A stretch of DNA of 64,000 bases from Deltaproteobacteria bacterium RIFCSPHIGHO2_01_FULL_43_49 (lineage in GTDB: Bacteria > UBA10199 > SPLOWO2-01-44-7): positions 217,852 to 281,851 of the forward strand of contig MGRG01000012.1 of assembly GCA_001798075.1 (NCBI GenBank), read 5' to 3'. The position numbers and the translations under genes are program-made. How positions within the stretch are numbered: position 1 is the first letter of the stretch; the number at the start of each line of letters is the position of its first letter. Positions 27,042 through 36,257 of the stretch are shown one piece after another. The notes below the pieces were generated by a model, which saw only the letters and a list, made by a program, of their open reading frames with translations, made no database searches and was not told the DNA's origin.

Positions 27042-27178
27042 CTCTGTTCCTTCGTTCAAAATTTGTAGATATCGGTGACACGAAAATAATCTATCTCTTT
27101 GTTTACCGGTCACTTTATGAAGGATTTTCAAGGGATCACCAGAAAATGTGCTTTTTGGGCTAACTTATCGAAACCAAG

Positions 27179-27204
27179 TTGACGCAATATTAATTTTGTG
27201 TCAA
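27179..27204. promoter_or_regulatory. Near-perfect palindromic operator upstream of AbiEi
   Basis: TTGACGCAATATT followed by AATTTTGTGTCAA reads almost the same on both strands (TTGAC.CAA ... TTG.GTCAA). It starts with a TTGACG -35-like hexamer and lies 10 bp before the AbiEi start. AbiEi-type antitoxins are known to repress their own promoter through inverted repeats, so this is the likely operator. Confidence 0.6.
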
Positions 27205-27214
27205 ATTAGTTTCA

Positions 27215-27790
27215 ATGAAAAAGTCGATCCCATCAAAACTTTTGAAGAAACCTTTCTCAACTAGGGAGGCCTTGTCTTGTGGCTTAAGTAAATCTTATCT
27301 CACACGCATGGTCAAAACAGGTCGGCTGGATCGGTTGAGCCGAGGAGTTTACCAAACCAGTGGTTTGAACGAAGGTATTAGTGAAGATCTCTACAGGGTT
27401 GCTAGGCTTCGTTGCGGTCTGCCGTCGGCCGTCTGTCTTTTGTCAGCTCTGGAACATTATCACATCACGGATCAGATTCCAAAACAGATCTGGGTACTTG
27501 TACCGGAACCCAAGCGTGTGTTGTCAAAAGATTTGAAGCTCATTCGTTCCCGTAATCCGCAATGGAATATTGGAATCCGAAAAACGAAACACTACTGGAT
27601 GACCACCTTGGAACGCACCCTCATTGATTGCCTGCTCTATAAGCAAATGATAGGAAGTCAGGTAGCACTTGAGTCAATCAAACAGGCTGTAGCTCAAAAG
27701 AAAGTGAAACTAGGGATTTTGTACGATATGGCCAAGAAGATGGGTGTCGAACACCGGATTCGACCTTATATCGAGGCATTGGCGTCATGA
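27215..27790 (+). CDS. AbiEi-type antitoxin/transcriptional repressor
   Basis: 191 residues. The N-terminal winged helix region FSTREALSCGLSKSYLTRMVKTGRLDRLSRGVYQ matches the AbiEi_4-type domain, followed by the C-terminal antitoxin domain (VCLLSALEHYHITDQIPKQIWVLVP). In type IV toxin-antitoxin systems AbiEi represses transcription and counters AbiEii without stable binding. The palindromic operator ahead and the 4-bp ATGA overlap with the toxin gene support this role. Confidence 0.82.
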   Translation: MKKSIPSKLLKKPFSTREALSCGLSKSYLTRMVKTGRLDRLSRGVYQTSGLNEGISEDLYRVARLRCGLPSAVCLLSALEHYHITDQIPKQIWVLVPEPKRVLSKDLKLIRSRNPQWNIGIRKTKHYWMTTLERTLIDCLLYKQMIGSQVALESIKQAVAQKKVKLGILYDMAKKMGVEHRIRPYIEALAS

Positions 27791-28644
27791 ACCGTGAGAA
27801 GGCAAAGCAGATCACTCGTGCCATGAAGGCATTGGTGCAGAAGGACCCTCGTTTTACCATCAACGAGGTTCGGATTATTGTAGCCCTGGAGCGAATCATT
27901 GCCCGTTTGTCACGAAGCAAAGACTTAGCTTCGCACCTGGTATACAAAGGTGGTTTCGTTCTTCTAAAAAGCTATGAAAACTTACGTTTCACCAGAGATG
28001 CCGATGTTCTGGCAATAGCCATTTCTAAAGACAAATTGAAGAATCTGGTCTGTGCCGCTTTGGATGTTGATTTGGATGATGGTCTCTGGTTCGGTAATCT
28101 TCAGATACAGGAATTGACAGAACAGGGAGAATACGGTGCTTACCGTTTCGATTGTGCCTTCCAAATTGGCGAACCAGATCTTAAGAAACTCCACAAGTTT
28201 TCAAGAATTCACGTCGATATCGGTTTCAACGACCGGTTGCCTTTGATACCAGAAAATCAAAGGATGCTTTCAGTTTTGGAGTATGAAGAACCTGTCACTT
28301 GGAAAATATATCCTCTCGAATACATCGTCGCCGAAAAAATTCATACGCTTTTTGACCGCGGTTCCGCTAATTCCCGGGCAAAAGATATTTATGACCTGAT
28401 TTACCTTTCTTCACGTTACCAAAATCAAGAAGCATTGGTATCAGCAATCAAGAAAACGTTTGAAAATCGTGGAACTGCTTTCCCGGAATCATTTGTTCAG
28501 CAGGTCAGTCAGTTCGATAAAACCATTCTGAATGGGGCGTGGCCCAGCATCAAAGCTTTGGATGAAAAAGTGGAATTTGATAAAGCGTGGAAGATGCTAA
28601 CGAATTACTTAAGGAGTCTAGATGAGCATTTCCAAAAATCATAA
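27787..28644 (+). CDS. AbiEii/AbiGii-family nucleotidyltransferase toxin
   Basis: 285 residues. Nucleotidyltransferase signature [25 protein letters not shown] (GG...RFTRDAD, the Asp pair chelating metal), and later [14 protein letters not shown] and [12 protein letters not shown], the R-KD-YDL motif. GG is followed by FVL rather than the usual TAL. These toxins use NTPs to modify tRNA 3' ends in characterised members. Expressed from the AbiEi operon and overlapped at its end by the exonuclease gene (23 bp). Confidence 0.85.
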   Translation: MNREKAKQITRAMKALVQKDPRFTINEVRIIVALERIIARLSRSKDLASHLVYKGGFVLLKSYENLRFTRDADVLAIAISKDKLKNLVCAALDVDLDDGLWFGNLQIQELTEQGEYGAYRFDCAFQIGEPDLKKLHKFSRIHVDIGFNDRLPLIPENQRMLSVLEYEEPVTWKIYPLEYIVAEKIHTLFDRGSANSRAKDIYDLIYLSSRYQNQEALVSAIKKTFENRGTAFPESFVQQVSQFDKTILNGAWPSIKALDEKVEFDKAWKMLTNYLRSLDEHFQKS

Positions 28645-29209
28645 GCCCGAAATCTATGTCAGCACGGATGTGGAAGCCGATGGGCCAATTCCTGGTATCA
28701 ATTCTATGCTGAGTTTCGGATCGGCAGCCTATTTTGCCGATAAAACTTTGGCTAGTACTTTTAGTGCCAATTTGGAAACATTGGCTGGTGCTGTGGCAGA
28801 TCCCAAGACAATGAAATGGTGGAAGAGACAACCGCAAGCCTGGCAAGCCTGCCGAGAAAGTCTACAACCCCCCAAAAAAGCGATGAAAGACTATCTCACC
28901 TGGTTAAAAAATCTGCCGGGGATTCCTGTCTTTGTCGGCTACCCCGCCGCTTACGATTTCTTGTTTGTCTACTGGTATCTGATCCGTTTCACCGGGGAGA
29001 GCCCGTTTTCGTTTTCCGCGCTCGACATCAAAACATTAGCCATGACATTACTCAAAACCGATTACCGAAAATCGACCCAGCAGAAGATGCCCAAGCACTG
29101 GTTCGACCCAAAGCCTCCTTCCCATCTTGCCCACCGCGCGTTGGATGATGCCATCGAGCAGGGAGCATTGTTCTGCAATATGTTGGTGGAGCTGAAAAAA
29201 CAGATTTAG
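28622..29209 (+). CDS. DEDDh 3'-5' exonuclease-like protein, third gene of the AbiE operon
   Basis: 195 residues, RNase H-like DnaQ fold. Motif I is [13 protein letters not shown] (Asp16, Glu18); the middle acidic motif is in [18 protein letters not shown]; the last is [11 protein letters not shown] with His171-x4-Asp176. All four acidic/His positions are present, so an active nuclease is plausible. The closest known type is the small 3'-5' exoribonuclease/exonuclease family sometimes found in phages and plasmids. Its translation overlaps the toxin gene by 23 bases, so it is likely co-expressed and part of the cassette. The substrate is unknown; tRNA or RNA turnover is a guess from the partner. 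Confidence 0.72.
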   Translation: MSISKNHKPEIYVSTDVEADGPIPGINSMLSFGSAAYFADKTLASTFSANLETLAGAVADPKTMKWWKRQPQAWQACRESLQPPKKAMKDYLTWLKNLPGIPVFVGYPAAYDFLFVYWYLIRFTGESPFSFSALDIKTLAMTLLKTDYRKSTQQKMPKHWFDPKPPSHLAHRALDDAIEQGALFCNMLVELKKQI

Positions 29210-29228
29210 CCTCACCCATGATATCCAC

Positions 29229-29274
29229 GTCATTTTTTTGACGTTTTTTGGTTCTCATATTGAGAATTTGACGG
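29229..29274. repeat. Right direct repeat flanking the AbiE-exonuclease cassette
   Basis: GTCATTTTTTTGACGTTTTT followed by GTTCTCATATTGAGAATTTG aligns in the same orientation with 26999-27041, sharing the TTTGAC and TTCTCAT.TTGAGA parts. The two copies bracket AbiEi, AbiEii and the exonuclease exactly. Confidence 0.55.
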
Positions 29275-29356
29275 TTTTTGAGAGCATGGGGCATTTTTTA
29301 CCAATTAAATCCTCAATAAAAACAATCATTTACAAATTATAAATTTTCTAAATTTT

Positions 29357-29372
29357 TGGCACCTCAATTGCA
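29357..29372 (+). promoter_or_regulatory. Sigma-54 (RpoN) promoter of the secreted-protein operon
   Basis: TGGCAC-CTCAA-TTGCA is an exact match to the -24/-12 consensus TGGCAC-N5-TTGCW, 45 bp before the first start codon, with GGGAGG as ribosome-binding site. An enhancer-binding activator would be needed. A second perfect site is at 50119. Confidence 0.85.
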
Positions 29373-29401
29373 TAATTAACCGTTCATCAAGGGAGGTTTT
29401 T

Positions 29402-30787
29402 ATGCGTCGCTTGTTTATTGTTCTGAATTTATTGATTTTGGTTTTGGCAGCGCCCGGCTTTCTTTTGGCGAGAAAGCAGGGGAAATGGGATGTTATAAAA
29501 CAGCCGGTGAAAAAGCAGGCGGTGCAAAAAACACCGGCAAAACAGATTTTTCCTAAAAAGGCCACTCCTACTGAAGATAAGCAACAGCACTTCAAATCAC
29601 CAAAGAACATTCAACTCAACGCGATGATGCACGGGGAAATCAATTTGGCCAAGGTCGTTCAGGATCGAAACTTTCGTTTTTTGGTCGTGGAGGAAGTGTT
29701 TCAAAAAAAGGATCTCAAATCTTTTGACGCTAATTTTAATGCCAAGGCCATGGATTTTGCGAAAGGGACATTGATTGTCATTATTAATGGTCGTTTCATC
29801 AAAGACATCAGAGATTTGATTAATGTTCCGGGAGGTATCTATATTGCCAGCGATATGGTCGGTCCATTGGTAGGTTTCGAATTAGCGAAAAGCCAGATAC
29901 AGGAAATGGGGATGAAGGAGTTGGGGATGGGGCGAGTTGGATTGATGGAACTGAGAGATCCAATGACGATGCTTCAGGGTTATATGGAAAACTTAAGAGG
30001 CTTTGTCGTTGGGCCCTCCAGCTCCTTTGATCGGTATGGTATGACGGCTGCAGTCAACACCCGTGCTTCTTTGGGTCAGCTCCGCAGCAGGCTCACAAAT
30101 TTGGGAGGTGGTAGTTCCGTGTCGGCAAGGGATGCCATTGGAACAAAACAGGGTTATGCGATGAGTGGCATGAGCAGGGGAGACTATGTGCATCAGGCAG
30201 GTTTGGGTAATCCGACCGGCGCTTATAATGATGTCGATGATCGCGGAAATAAGATTGCAGTGTATACCTATGAATACGAGGTCGTTTTGGGGAATGGTGA
30301 GACAGGCACCGGCTACGCAGTTGTTACAACAGATGGGAATGACAATGTTGTTTCCGTCGAAGACGCCGGAAGCGCTCATGATTTTCCGCCGGCAACAATA
30401 ACTGCCGAGGCGCCATCAAAACCAGCGACTTCTCCACCACCCCCTCCACCACCGCCACCACCTCCTCCCCCAGCAGAACCCGAAGCGCCGGAGAAAAATT
30501 GTCGTCCCGAGATGGATTGTTATGCCACTGGACCTCGGATTAGGTTGCAACGAGGGATGCTGGTCAAAGGTTATGCAGCCAGACCAAGTCCCATTAGTGA
30601 AAACGGTGTACTGATTTCCGGAACCGGAGCCATTGTTGGTGGGGTTTTTGGACTTGGAGCCACCGATTGTGGCCCTATCAATGACAATTGCGGCGGCAGA
30701 TCACGCAATGTCATGAATCCGGCAACTGTTTTTATGCCGGTTTTTGATCCATCACCTGTAAATCCTGGACTGGGAGGCACACCGTAA
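29402..30787 (+). CDS. Secreted protein with poly-proline segment, first gene of the ART operon
   Basis: 461 residues with a Sec signal peptide (MRRLFIVLNLLILVLAAPGFLLARK). After it comes a basic Lys/Gln/Pro stretch (about 28-70), a domain with FRFLVVEEVFQKKDLKSFDANFN and MTMLQGYMENLRGFVVGPSSSFD, then a Pro-rich linker with 13 consecutive prolines at about 341-353, and a C-terminal part carrying two Cys (KNCRPEMDCYATGP; TDCGPINDNCGG). No family is recognised. Being first under the sigma-54 promoter and 15 bp before the 1255-residue protein, it may be its surface partner, chaperone or carrier; this is inference only. Confidence 0.7.
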   Translation: MRRLFIVLNLLILVLAAPGFLLARKQGKWDVIKQPVKKQAVQKTPAKQIFPKKATPTEDKQQHFKSPKNIQLNAMMHGEINLAKVVQDRNFRFLVVEEVFQKKDLKSFDANFNAKAMDFAKGTLIVIINGRFIKDIRDLINVPGGIYIASDMVGPLVGFELAKSQIQEMGMKELGMGRVGLMELRDPMTMLQGYMENLRGFVVGPSSSFDRYGMTAAVNTRASLGQLRSRLTNLGGGSSVSARDAIGTKQGYAMSGMSRGDYVHQAGLGNPTGAYNDVDDRGNKIAVYTYEYEVVLGNGETGTGYAVVTTDGNDNVVSVEDAGSAHDFPPATITAEAPSKPATSPPPPPPPPPPPPPAEPEAPEKNCRPEMDCYATGPRIRLQRGMLVKGYAARPSPISENGVLISGTGAIVGGVFGLGATDCGPINDNCGGRSRNVMNPATVFMPVFDPSPVNPGLGGTP

Positions 30788-30802
30788 AAAAAGGAGCTTT
30801 GT

Positions 30803-33800
30803 ATGAAACGCTTTCTGACCCTAGCCTTGTTTCTGCTTTGCTTTGACACTTTTGGGCGGAGTGGAGGCAATACACCCGGTGCCATGATGGAGGCTTTTGC
30901 CCGGCAAATTCCAACTCAATGTCCAATTCCGATTAATAATTTTGATCGTTGTTCGGTCGGGACTTTAGGATCGGCCCAAATCAATTGCCAAAATTTTATT
31001 TTGTCAGCTCGTGGGAATGTTGGAACCGCCCCTAATGTCAGTGCGGATATTATAGCCGGTTCAGCTGCCGAACCGGCTCTCAAATCCTCAGGCAGACCTG
31101 CGGCAAAATACACTGTTTCCCGGTCCGACCTAAACTTCAGGAGAAAGCCGGCTTCAGGATCGGATCCCAATTATGCTCTTTTATTTATCACCGGTTCTGA
31201 TGCTGCGCCTAGTCCCAAAGCAGTTTTGAACATGTCAGTGGTTGCCAAGCCGGGGAAACTAAATTTTAAACTTCATAAGGCCTTTCGAACTTTATTGGGA
31301 GGGCATGCCAGGTCGGCACAATTAAGGCTGGAGGTTTTGGATGGGACGCAATCGGTTATGGCCTCAAAACTGTTCAATGCCCCCTGTCCGGAAGTGGGTC
31401 GATATACTCCGATGATATCCGCAACGGGAGCTTCAACAGGATTGGTTTATCCTGCCGATGAGATCCCTGTTTTTAATGTTTGTTCTTATGACAAAACAGC
31501 TCAAGTGGGTGAGAACTCTGTATCCCTGCCGCCATCTCTGGTGGGAAAGCAGATCACACTTCGTTGGACATTGGAGGGGAATAATTTTTTCAATACGGCT
31601 GCTTCGTTTAATTGTGGAGCAGATAATCAGGGCAGACAAAGATGTTCCTCTTTTACTCCCGCAGCTTATATCTCCATCGATGATGTCGGGTTTGAAGCCG
31701 CTCCTGTTGTTGCGCGCCTTGTTCCCGGAATAGTAACGATTTTTCCTCCGGAACATCTGGCCTGCGCCAATAACGTCACCGGTTACACTATTTTTCGCAG
31801 AGAGGGACCCAGCGGTGATGGAATAGCGCTGAACGGTGGCAGCATCGTGGGCCAAGGTGTGATGAGTACAACCGGCTTTTCAGATAATTTAAGAGGAACC
31901 TCCGACCAACCCTACTATGCCGTGCAACCGGTTATGAGAGACAAAAAGGGGCCTTTGTCGGGATGGGCGCAGGCGAGATGGAGTCCCAATAATATCGGTT
32001 TTACTCTTGCCAGAGCACCGGAAGAAAATTCTCCGGCCAGTTTCGCCGTCACCGTAACACCCGCTTCATCGCTGTCCATACCCACTGGCTCTTCCAAGGG
32101 ATTCGTTACTGTCAGTGGAGGGTCGCAAGAATCGGTAAAAATTCTGGCGGGGGCTTCGACATTGGCGGAACCGAATATCTTAAGTGTCGCTCCGGCCAAT
32201 TCGAGTGGTGCCGGCCCGTCAACTTTCTCACGCACTCTCTCAATGAACCCCGCCCCTCTTGGAGGCTATCCGATGGGGTTCCTAGGTCTCAAACCGATCA
32301 ATCCCGGCGAACTTTACTCCATGCCGGGGCAGCAGATCCTGTGGGTCATTGCTGGCAACATTATCGCCCAATCTTATTTGAGCGGTGCACAAATTTTAAA
32401 AGTAATTGAACGAGCAAAACCGGGACTGGAAGTATTAACATTGGACAATCTCAAGGGGTGTGAACTGGCGCTGACAGGGGATCAATTCCCCTGTAAAAAT
32501 ACCAAACCGGCTGTTGCCTTGGGAATTGCCATTCCGACTCCAAACCCAAATCTTGCAAGAGGACTCAAAGGATTTTTTCTTGATATGAGCAGGGGAAGTG
32601 GCCTGTTGGCATTTGGGCCGGCCAAGGCATTTCTGGAACAGGCTGCCCCCCAACTGTTCGGCACAAAAACACCGCTCCGCTTTGCATCATGCCCCTTGCA
32701 ACTGGTTGGGGAACAATTTCAAGCCGTCTGCGGGCCAAATGAAAGGGCAAAATTTGAGGCCATTGCCTCTGCCCTGGCCACCTATGAAGCGGCGAAAATG
32801 GCACAGTGGAGAAAAGATGCGAATAAATGTCTTGCAGGAACTGGATGCGGTTCTTTTTCACGGGCAGAATATTTTAATCGATTGGAAGATAAGTACTTAA
32901 CAAATGGAATCTATGAAGCCGGTAACATCCCGGAGCAAAGTGTTCGTGTCATAGCGCGCTCCTATGCTGCATTATTGGATGGATTTACTAAGCCGGAGCA
33001 AGAACGATTGGCACAATTAGAACAACAAGGCTCTCCCTGGGCTCGTTTGATCAACGATGCTCGTTTGGGATTCCAAAGCCAACTTGCTTTTGAGCAACAA
33101 AGTTTCAATGCGAGTTGGAATACATTTGTTCAGGAGCTCTACCATTTGCAAGGCCCGGGGGGTGCCGCGGTGAAGGGTCTGGCCATGTGGGTTGTTCAAA
33201 CGGCATCGGTGGGTGAATCTTTGCTGATAGCTGGAATCAATTCACCTTTGGTTATGCTCAAATGTCCTGGTGGTGTGATGAGCCTTCCAGTGAATTTAGC
33301 AAATCCGGAATGTCGTAATGCGCTGGGTGATTTTTTAACCAACATCTCTAATCATGATCCTTTTATCAACACAGACCAAATCGATCATCTCATGACACTC
33401 AATATGGATGACCCTAACGATGCTACAAATGTTGGGATATATTATACCGCTGTTGCTTTGCCGGATCTTATAGGATTTGTGAAGGGTGCTGTTGTAGTCG
33501 GAGCGAACGCTGTTCGTAATATTCCTGCTCTTCTCAAAAGAATTAAAATTCCAATGATATTTAAAAGCCCGACTATTCCCACAAAACAGTTAACTGTGGC
33601 GGCTGGAGAGTTAGTTAATCAGGGTAACGAAGTTTTCGCTGTCGTACGGGCAACGTCAGATGAAACCAAGAAAATTTTGCTGGAGATCAATGAAATTCGG
33701 TTTAACAATGTCTTAAGTGAGCCTACAAAAACAGAGCTTATTCAAAAACTTCTTAGATCTGGCTCAGATGATGTAGCTGAGGTGCGAAGGATTGTGTCTC

Positions 33801-34570
33801 CCAATGATGGTAGTGAACTGGGTCGCCAGCTACAAGCAGCTCAATCTCAAGGAGAAGAGGCTGTCAAGAAAGCTGCAATGTGTTCGACGGAGGGTCATGC
33901 AGCTTACAAAGTAGAAACAGTGGAACTTGGGGTGACCCAAAGACCAGACAACAAAATAGAACTGGCGTGGAAACGAATGCAGGCAGGAAATCGGTTGCCC
34001 CAGCATCCTCACCCAACCGATGTTCAAAATTATCCTCAAAGTTGGACCGATGGAGCTGATATTGTGGATACTCCGGCCACATTTACTCGAGTCAATTCTG
34101 GAACTCAATTTGCCAGAATTGATAATAATTTTGAAGAGCTCGATGAAGCGGTTCAATACGCAAATGACGTTTATTTAATAGGTGGCCGTGGCGGTCCCAC
34201 TTCTTTTCAAAGGTCTCTATGGAATCACATTAACAATACACCCGAGTGTGAGATGAGGATGACCTCTGTAGGAAATAAGGGAGGAAGAGGTAGCAGCGTA
34301 CGCCCTCCTGGAGGTTGGGTTTCTACAACTCAAGGGGATAATCTTGACAACGCAATGAACCAATTTATTTTCAACTCTAACAGATATGTTGTCGTTGAAG
34401 AGGGGGCGACAGGGGCCAACACAATCGCTTACGAAAATAATATCCTTGATATGCTTCACGAAGCAGAGATTTCATTTCCGAACATGATACCCGCTCCTGA
34501 TATACAGCGAGTCAGAATTTTTGATACCCATACAAAAGGCTGGATTAACGTTCCTAGACCGACCAACTAA
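30803..34570 (+). CDS. Large secreted protein with C-terminal cholera-toxin-like ADP-ribosyltransferase domain
   Basis: 1255 residues; AAGGAG lies just upstream of the ATG, and a signal peptide (LTLALFLLCFDTFGRS) is present. The first 400 residues hold beta-rich segments with several Cys and a fibronectin-like look; the middle (about 560-960) is helical and ends in a hydrophobic stretch near 870-910. The last 150 residues carry an R-S-E pattern: Arg1129 in DVYLIGGRGG, Ser1174 in GGWVSTTQGD, Glu1220-Ala-Glu1222 in HEAEISFPNMIPAPDIQ. The spacing and the strand after EAE (compare EQEVSALGGIPYSQI in cholera toxin) indicate an ART fold, probably arginine-directed. The arrangement of a large secreted scaffold plus terminal enzyme resembles polymorphic toxins. 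The catalytic Arg is followed by GG rather than the usual DSR context, so activity is not certain. Confidence 0.72.
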   Translation: MKRFLTLALFLLCFDTFGRSGGNTPGAMMEAFARQIPTQCPIPINNFDRCSVGTLGSAQINCQNFILSARGNVGTAPNVSADIIAGSAAEPALKSSGRPAAKYTVSRSDLNFRRKPASGSDPNYALLFITGSDAAPSPKAVLNMSVVAKPGKLNFKLHKAFRTLLGGHARSAQLRLEVLDGTQSVMASKLFNAPCPEVGRYTPMISATGASTGLVYPADEIPVFNVCSYDKTAQVGENSVSLPPSLVGKQITLRWTLEGNNFFNTAASFNCGADNQGRQRCSSFTPAAYISIDDVGFEAAPVVARLVPGIVTIFPPEHLACANNVTGYTIFRREGPSGDGIALNGGSIVGQGVMSTTGFSDNLRGTSDQPYYAVQPVMRDKKGPLSGWAQARWSPNNIGFTLARAPEENSPASFAVTVTPASSLSIPTGSSKGFVTVSGGSQESVKILAGASTLAEPNILSVAPANSSGAGPSTFSRTLSMNPAPLGGYPMGFLGLKPINPGELYSMPGQQILWVIAGNIIAQSYLSGAQILKVIERAKPGLEVLTLDNLKGCELALTGDQFPCKNTKPAVALGIAIPTPNPNLARGLKGFFLDMSRGSGLLAFGPAKAFLEQAAPQLFGTKTPLRFASCPLQLVGEQFQAVCGPNERAKFEAIASALATYEAAKMAQWRKDANKCLAGTGCGSFSRAEYFNRLEDKYLTNGIYEAGNIPEQSVRVIARSYAALLDGFTKPEQERLAQLEQQGSPWARLINDARLGFQSQLAFEQQSFNASWNTFVQELYHLQGPGGAAVKGLAMWVVQTASVGESLLIAGINSPLVMLKCPGGVMSLPVNLANPECRNALGDFLTNISNHDPFINTDQIDHLMTLNMDDPNDATNVGIYYTAVALPDLIGFVKGAVVVGANAVRNIPALLKRIKIPMIFKSPTIPTKQLTVAAGELVNQGNEVFAVVRATSDETKKILLEINEIRFNNVLSEPTKTELIQKLLRSGSDDVAEVRRIVSPNDGSELGRQLQAAQSQGEEAVKKAAMCSTEGHAAYKVETVELGVTQRPDNKIELAWKRMQAGNRLPQHPHPTDVQNYPQSWTDGADIVDTPATFTRVNSGTQFARIDNNFEELDEAVQYANDVYLIGGRGGPTSFQRSLWNHINNTPECEMRMTSVGNKGGRGSSVRPPGGWVSTTQGDNLDNAMNQFIFNSNRYVVVEEGATGANTIAYENNILDMLHEAEISFPNMIPAPDIQRVRIFDTHTKGWINVPRPTN

Positions 34571-36237
34571 TTTCCCGTTCCAAGATGTTGTTGGAGAAAG
34601 AATGCATGTCCCACAAAATACCATTCTACAATTGGGGAGGTCCATCCCAACTTTTCAATATATTTTTTGTTTAATCCGACAAACCCCAGAATAAATTTTT
34701 CATAATCAGCATGCCATTCTTCGGGAACTGATTCATTGGACAAACCCTTCAAACTTTTTAATTCCTCTACCCATCCTGGCTGGTGTTGTTGCATGTATGG
34801 TATCGCCCACTCTTCTGTTTTGAGACCCTTTCTCCATTCGACATATTTTTTCTTAAGTCTCTTTTCAAGATCACGAAGTGCTGCTTCGGATGCCCCTTGA
34901 ATCGACGCTTTTTCATCAATGCCATTTTGGAGCCCCCATTTTGTCAGTTCCGAAGCATATTCATCTTGGATCGTAAAATCAATGATTGGACCCGTGATAA
35001 TTCCCAAGATGAATTTCACATAAAGATTCAGTCGCGGATCTTTTAACAAATCTCTGTGCCAATTCTTATACGCCTCGTTTCGAAAAAAAGGTTTTACTCC
35101 CTTTGGCGGGCTTTCAACCATCATAATAAACAAATCGACGGAAGCTTGAGGGTCTTGTGCTGCACGCTTTATTTCTGGAAATTGTATCAAATCTGGATCA
35201 TGCACTGTGATAACTCCATTAGCAGTATTTGTCTTAGATACTTCTTGAGCAAGTTTAGCGACATCGCTAGCTAAAGCCAATAGGTATTTGCTATTTTCAA
35301 CATTTTGAACCCATTTTGGGGGAATAGCTTTAACTCCATATAAAGCTCCCGCAATATTGCCTGCAATAGCTCCCAAACTATCCGAATCACCTTGGGTATT
35401 GATGGCTCTTAAAACTGCCTCTTCAAAATTTGATGTGGACAAAACGCAGTATAATGCGCCGGCAAGTGCTTCTTCTGCAATCCAACCTTCTCCTAACTCT
35501 TTGAAGGCTTGGTCAGGAGGCAAATGAAGAACCTTTGGGATTTTTCTTAAAGCACTTTCAACCTCACGGCCATTTGCTGGCAAATCTTGCAATGAAGAAT
35601 TGATGATTGTTTGTTTAAAGGTTTCTGGATTTTGAGCTTGTAGTGCGGCAGCAACAATACGTGCACCAACAATGGCTGCGGCATAAGCAGTTGGGTGACG
35701 ATGAGTTAGTATGGCAGAAAAATGAGCAACATCATCCAATTGTTCCGGCTTTGCGTGATAGACAATTCCAATGGAAGCAATGCGCATTACAGCACCACAA
35801 CCTTTTGAATTTTGTTCTCCTGCTAAATACCAAGGCAAGCCCCTCTTTAACTTTTGACAGCCACGAAGACAGGCATTGCCTGGGGCACGATTGTTATCAG
35901 GAGATTCCATCCATTCGACAAAACGTTTGTTAAGGGCTGCGGCCAAATTTCCCTTATAACCTGCTTTTGTGTCTAATAAGGCTTTGGCAATAGCTATGGT
36001 CATTTGGGTGTCGTCTGTGTAGGTCCCTGCGGGGAAAACAGGTTCACCAACAATATTACGAACTAGGACAAAATCTCTCACCCCTTCTGAACCATATTTT
36101 GATCTGATTTCGTTTAAGCTTAGGAATTCGGTTGGGTGACCCAAGGCATCCCCAATGGCGCCTCCTATAATAGATCCCTCAGCCCTTTCTAGGTAAGCAG
36201 GGAGGGTGGGGGCTAAGAATGGAAGTCTAAGAACCAT
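34567..36237 (-). CDS. ADP-ribosylglycohydrolase (ARH/DraG family) with C-terminal extension, candidate antidote
   Basis: 556 residues. The ARH fold (about 18-345) has the dinuclear-metal motifs: GAIGDALGHPTEF, TYTDDTQMTIAIAKAL (Asp75/76), SKGCGAVMRIA, LTHRHPTAYAA and GDSDSLGAIAGNIAGALYG (Asp284/286). ARH enzymes remove ADP-ribose from arginine, and the Tri1 immunity protein of Tre1 effectors belongs to the same family. The C-terminal 200 residues are unassigned. No signal peptide, so it should act in the cytoplasm. It converges with the ART gene with a 4-base overlap of stops. Functioning as self-protection is inferred from this pairing. Confidence 0.85.
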   Translation of the reverse strand: MVLRLPFLAPTLPAYLERAEGSIIGGAIGDALGHPTEFLSLNEIRSKYGSEGVRDFVLVRNIVGEPVFPAGTYTDDTQMTIAIAKALLDTKAGYKGNLAAALNKRFVEWMESPDNNRAPGNACLRGCQKLKRGLPWYLAGEQNSKGCGAVMRIASIGIVYHAKPEQLDDVAHFSAILTHRHPTAYAAAIVGARIVAAALQAQNPETFKQTIINSSLQDLPANGREVESALRKIPKVLHLPPDQAFKELGEGWIAEEALAGALYCVLSTSNFEEAVLRAINTQGDSDSLGAIAGNIAGALYGVKAIPPKWVQNVENSKYLLALASDVAKLAQEVSKTNTANGVITVHDPDLIQFPEIKRAAQDPQASVDLFIMMVESPPKGVKPFFRNEAYKNWHRDLLKDPRLNLYVKFILGIITGPIIDFTIQDEYASELTKWGLQNGIDEKASIQGASEAALRDLEKRLKKKYVEWRKGLKTEEWAIPYMQQHQPGWVEELKSLKGLSNESVPEEWHADYEKFILGFVGLNKKYIEKLGWTSPIVEWYFVGHAFFLQQHLGTGN

Positions 36238-36257
36238 ATCAGTTTAGTTTTCGGCAA

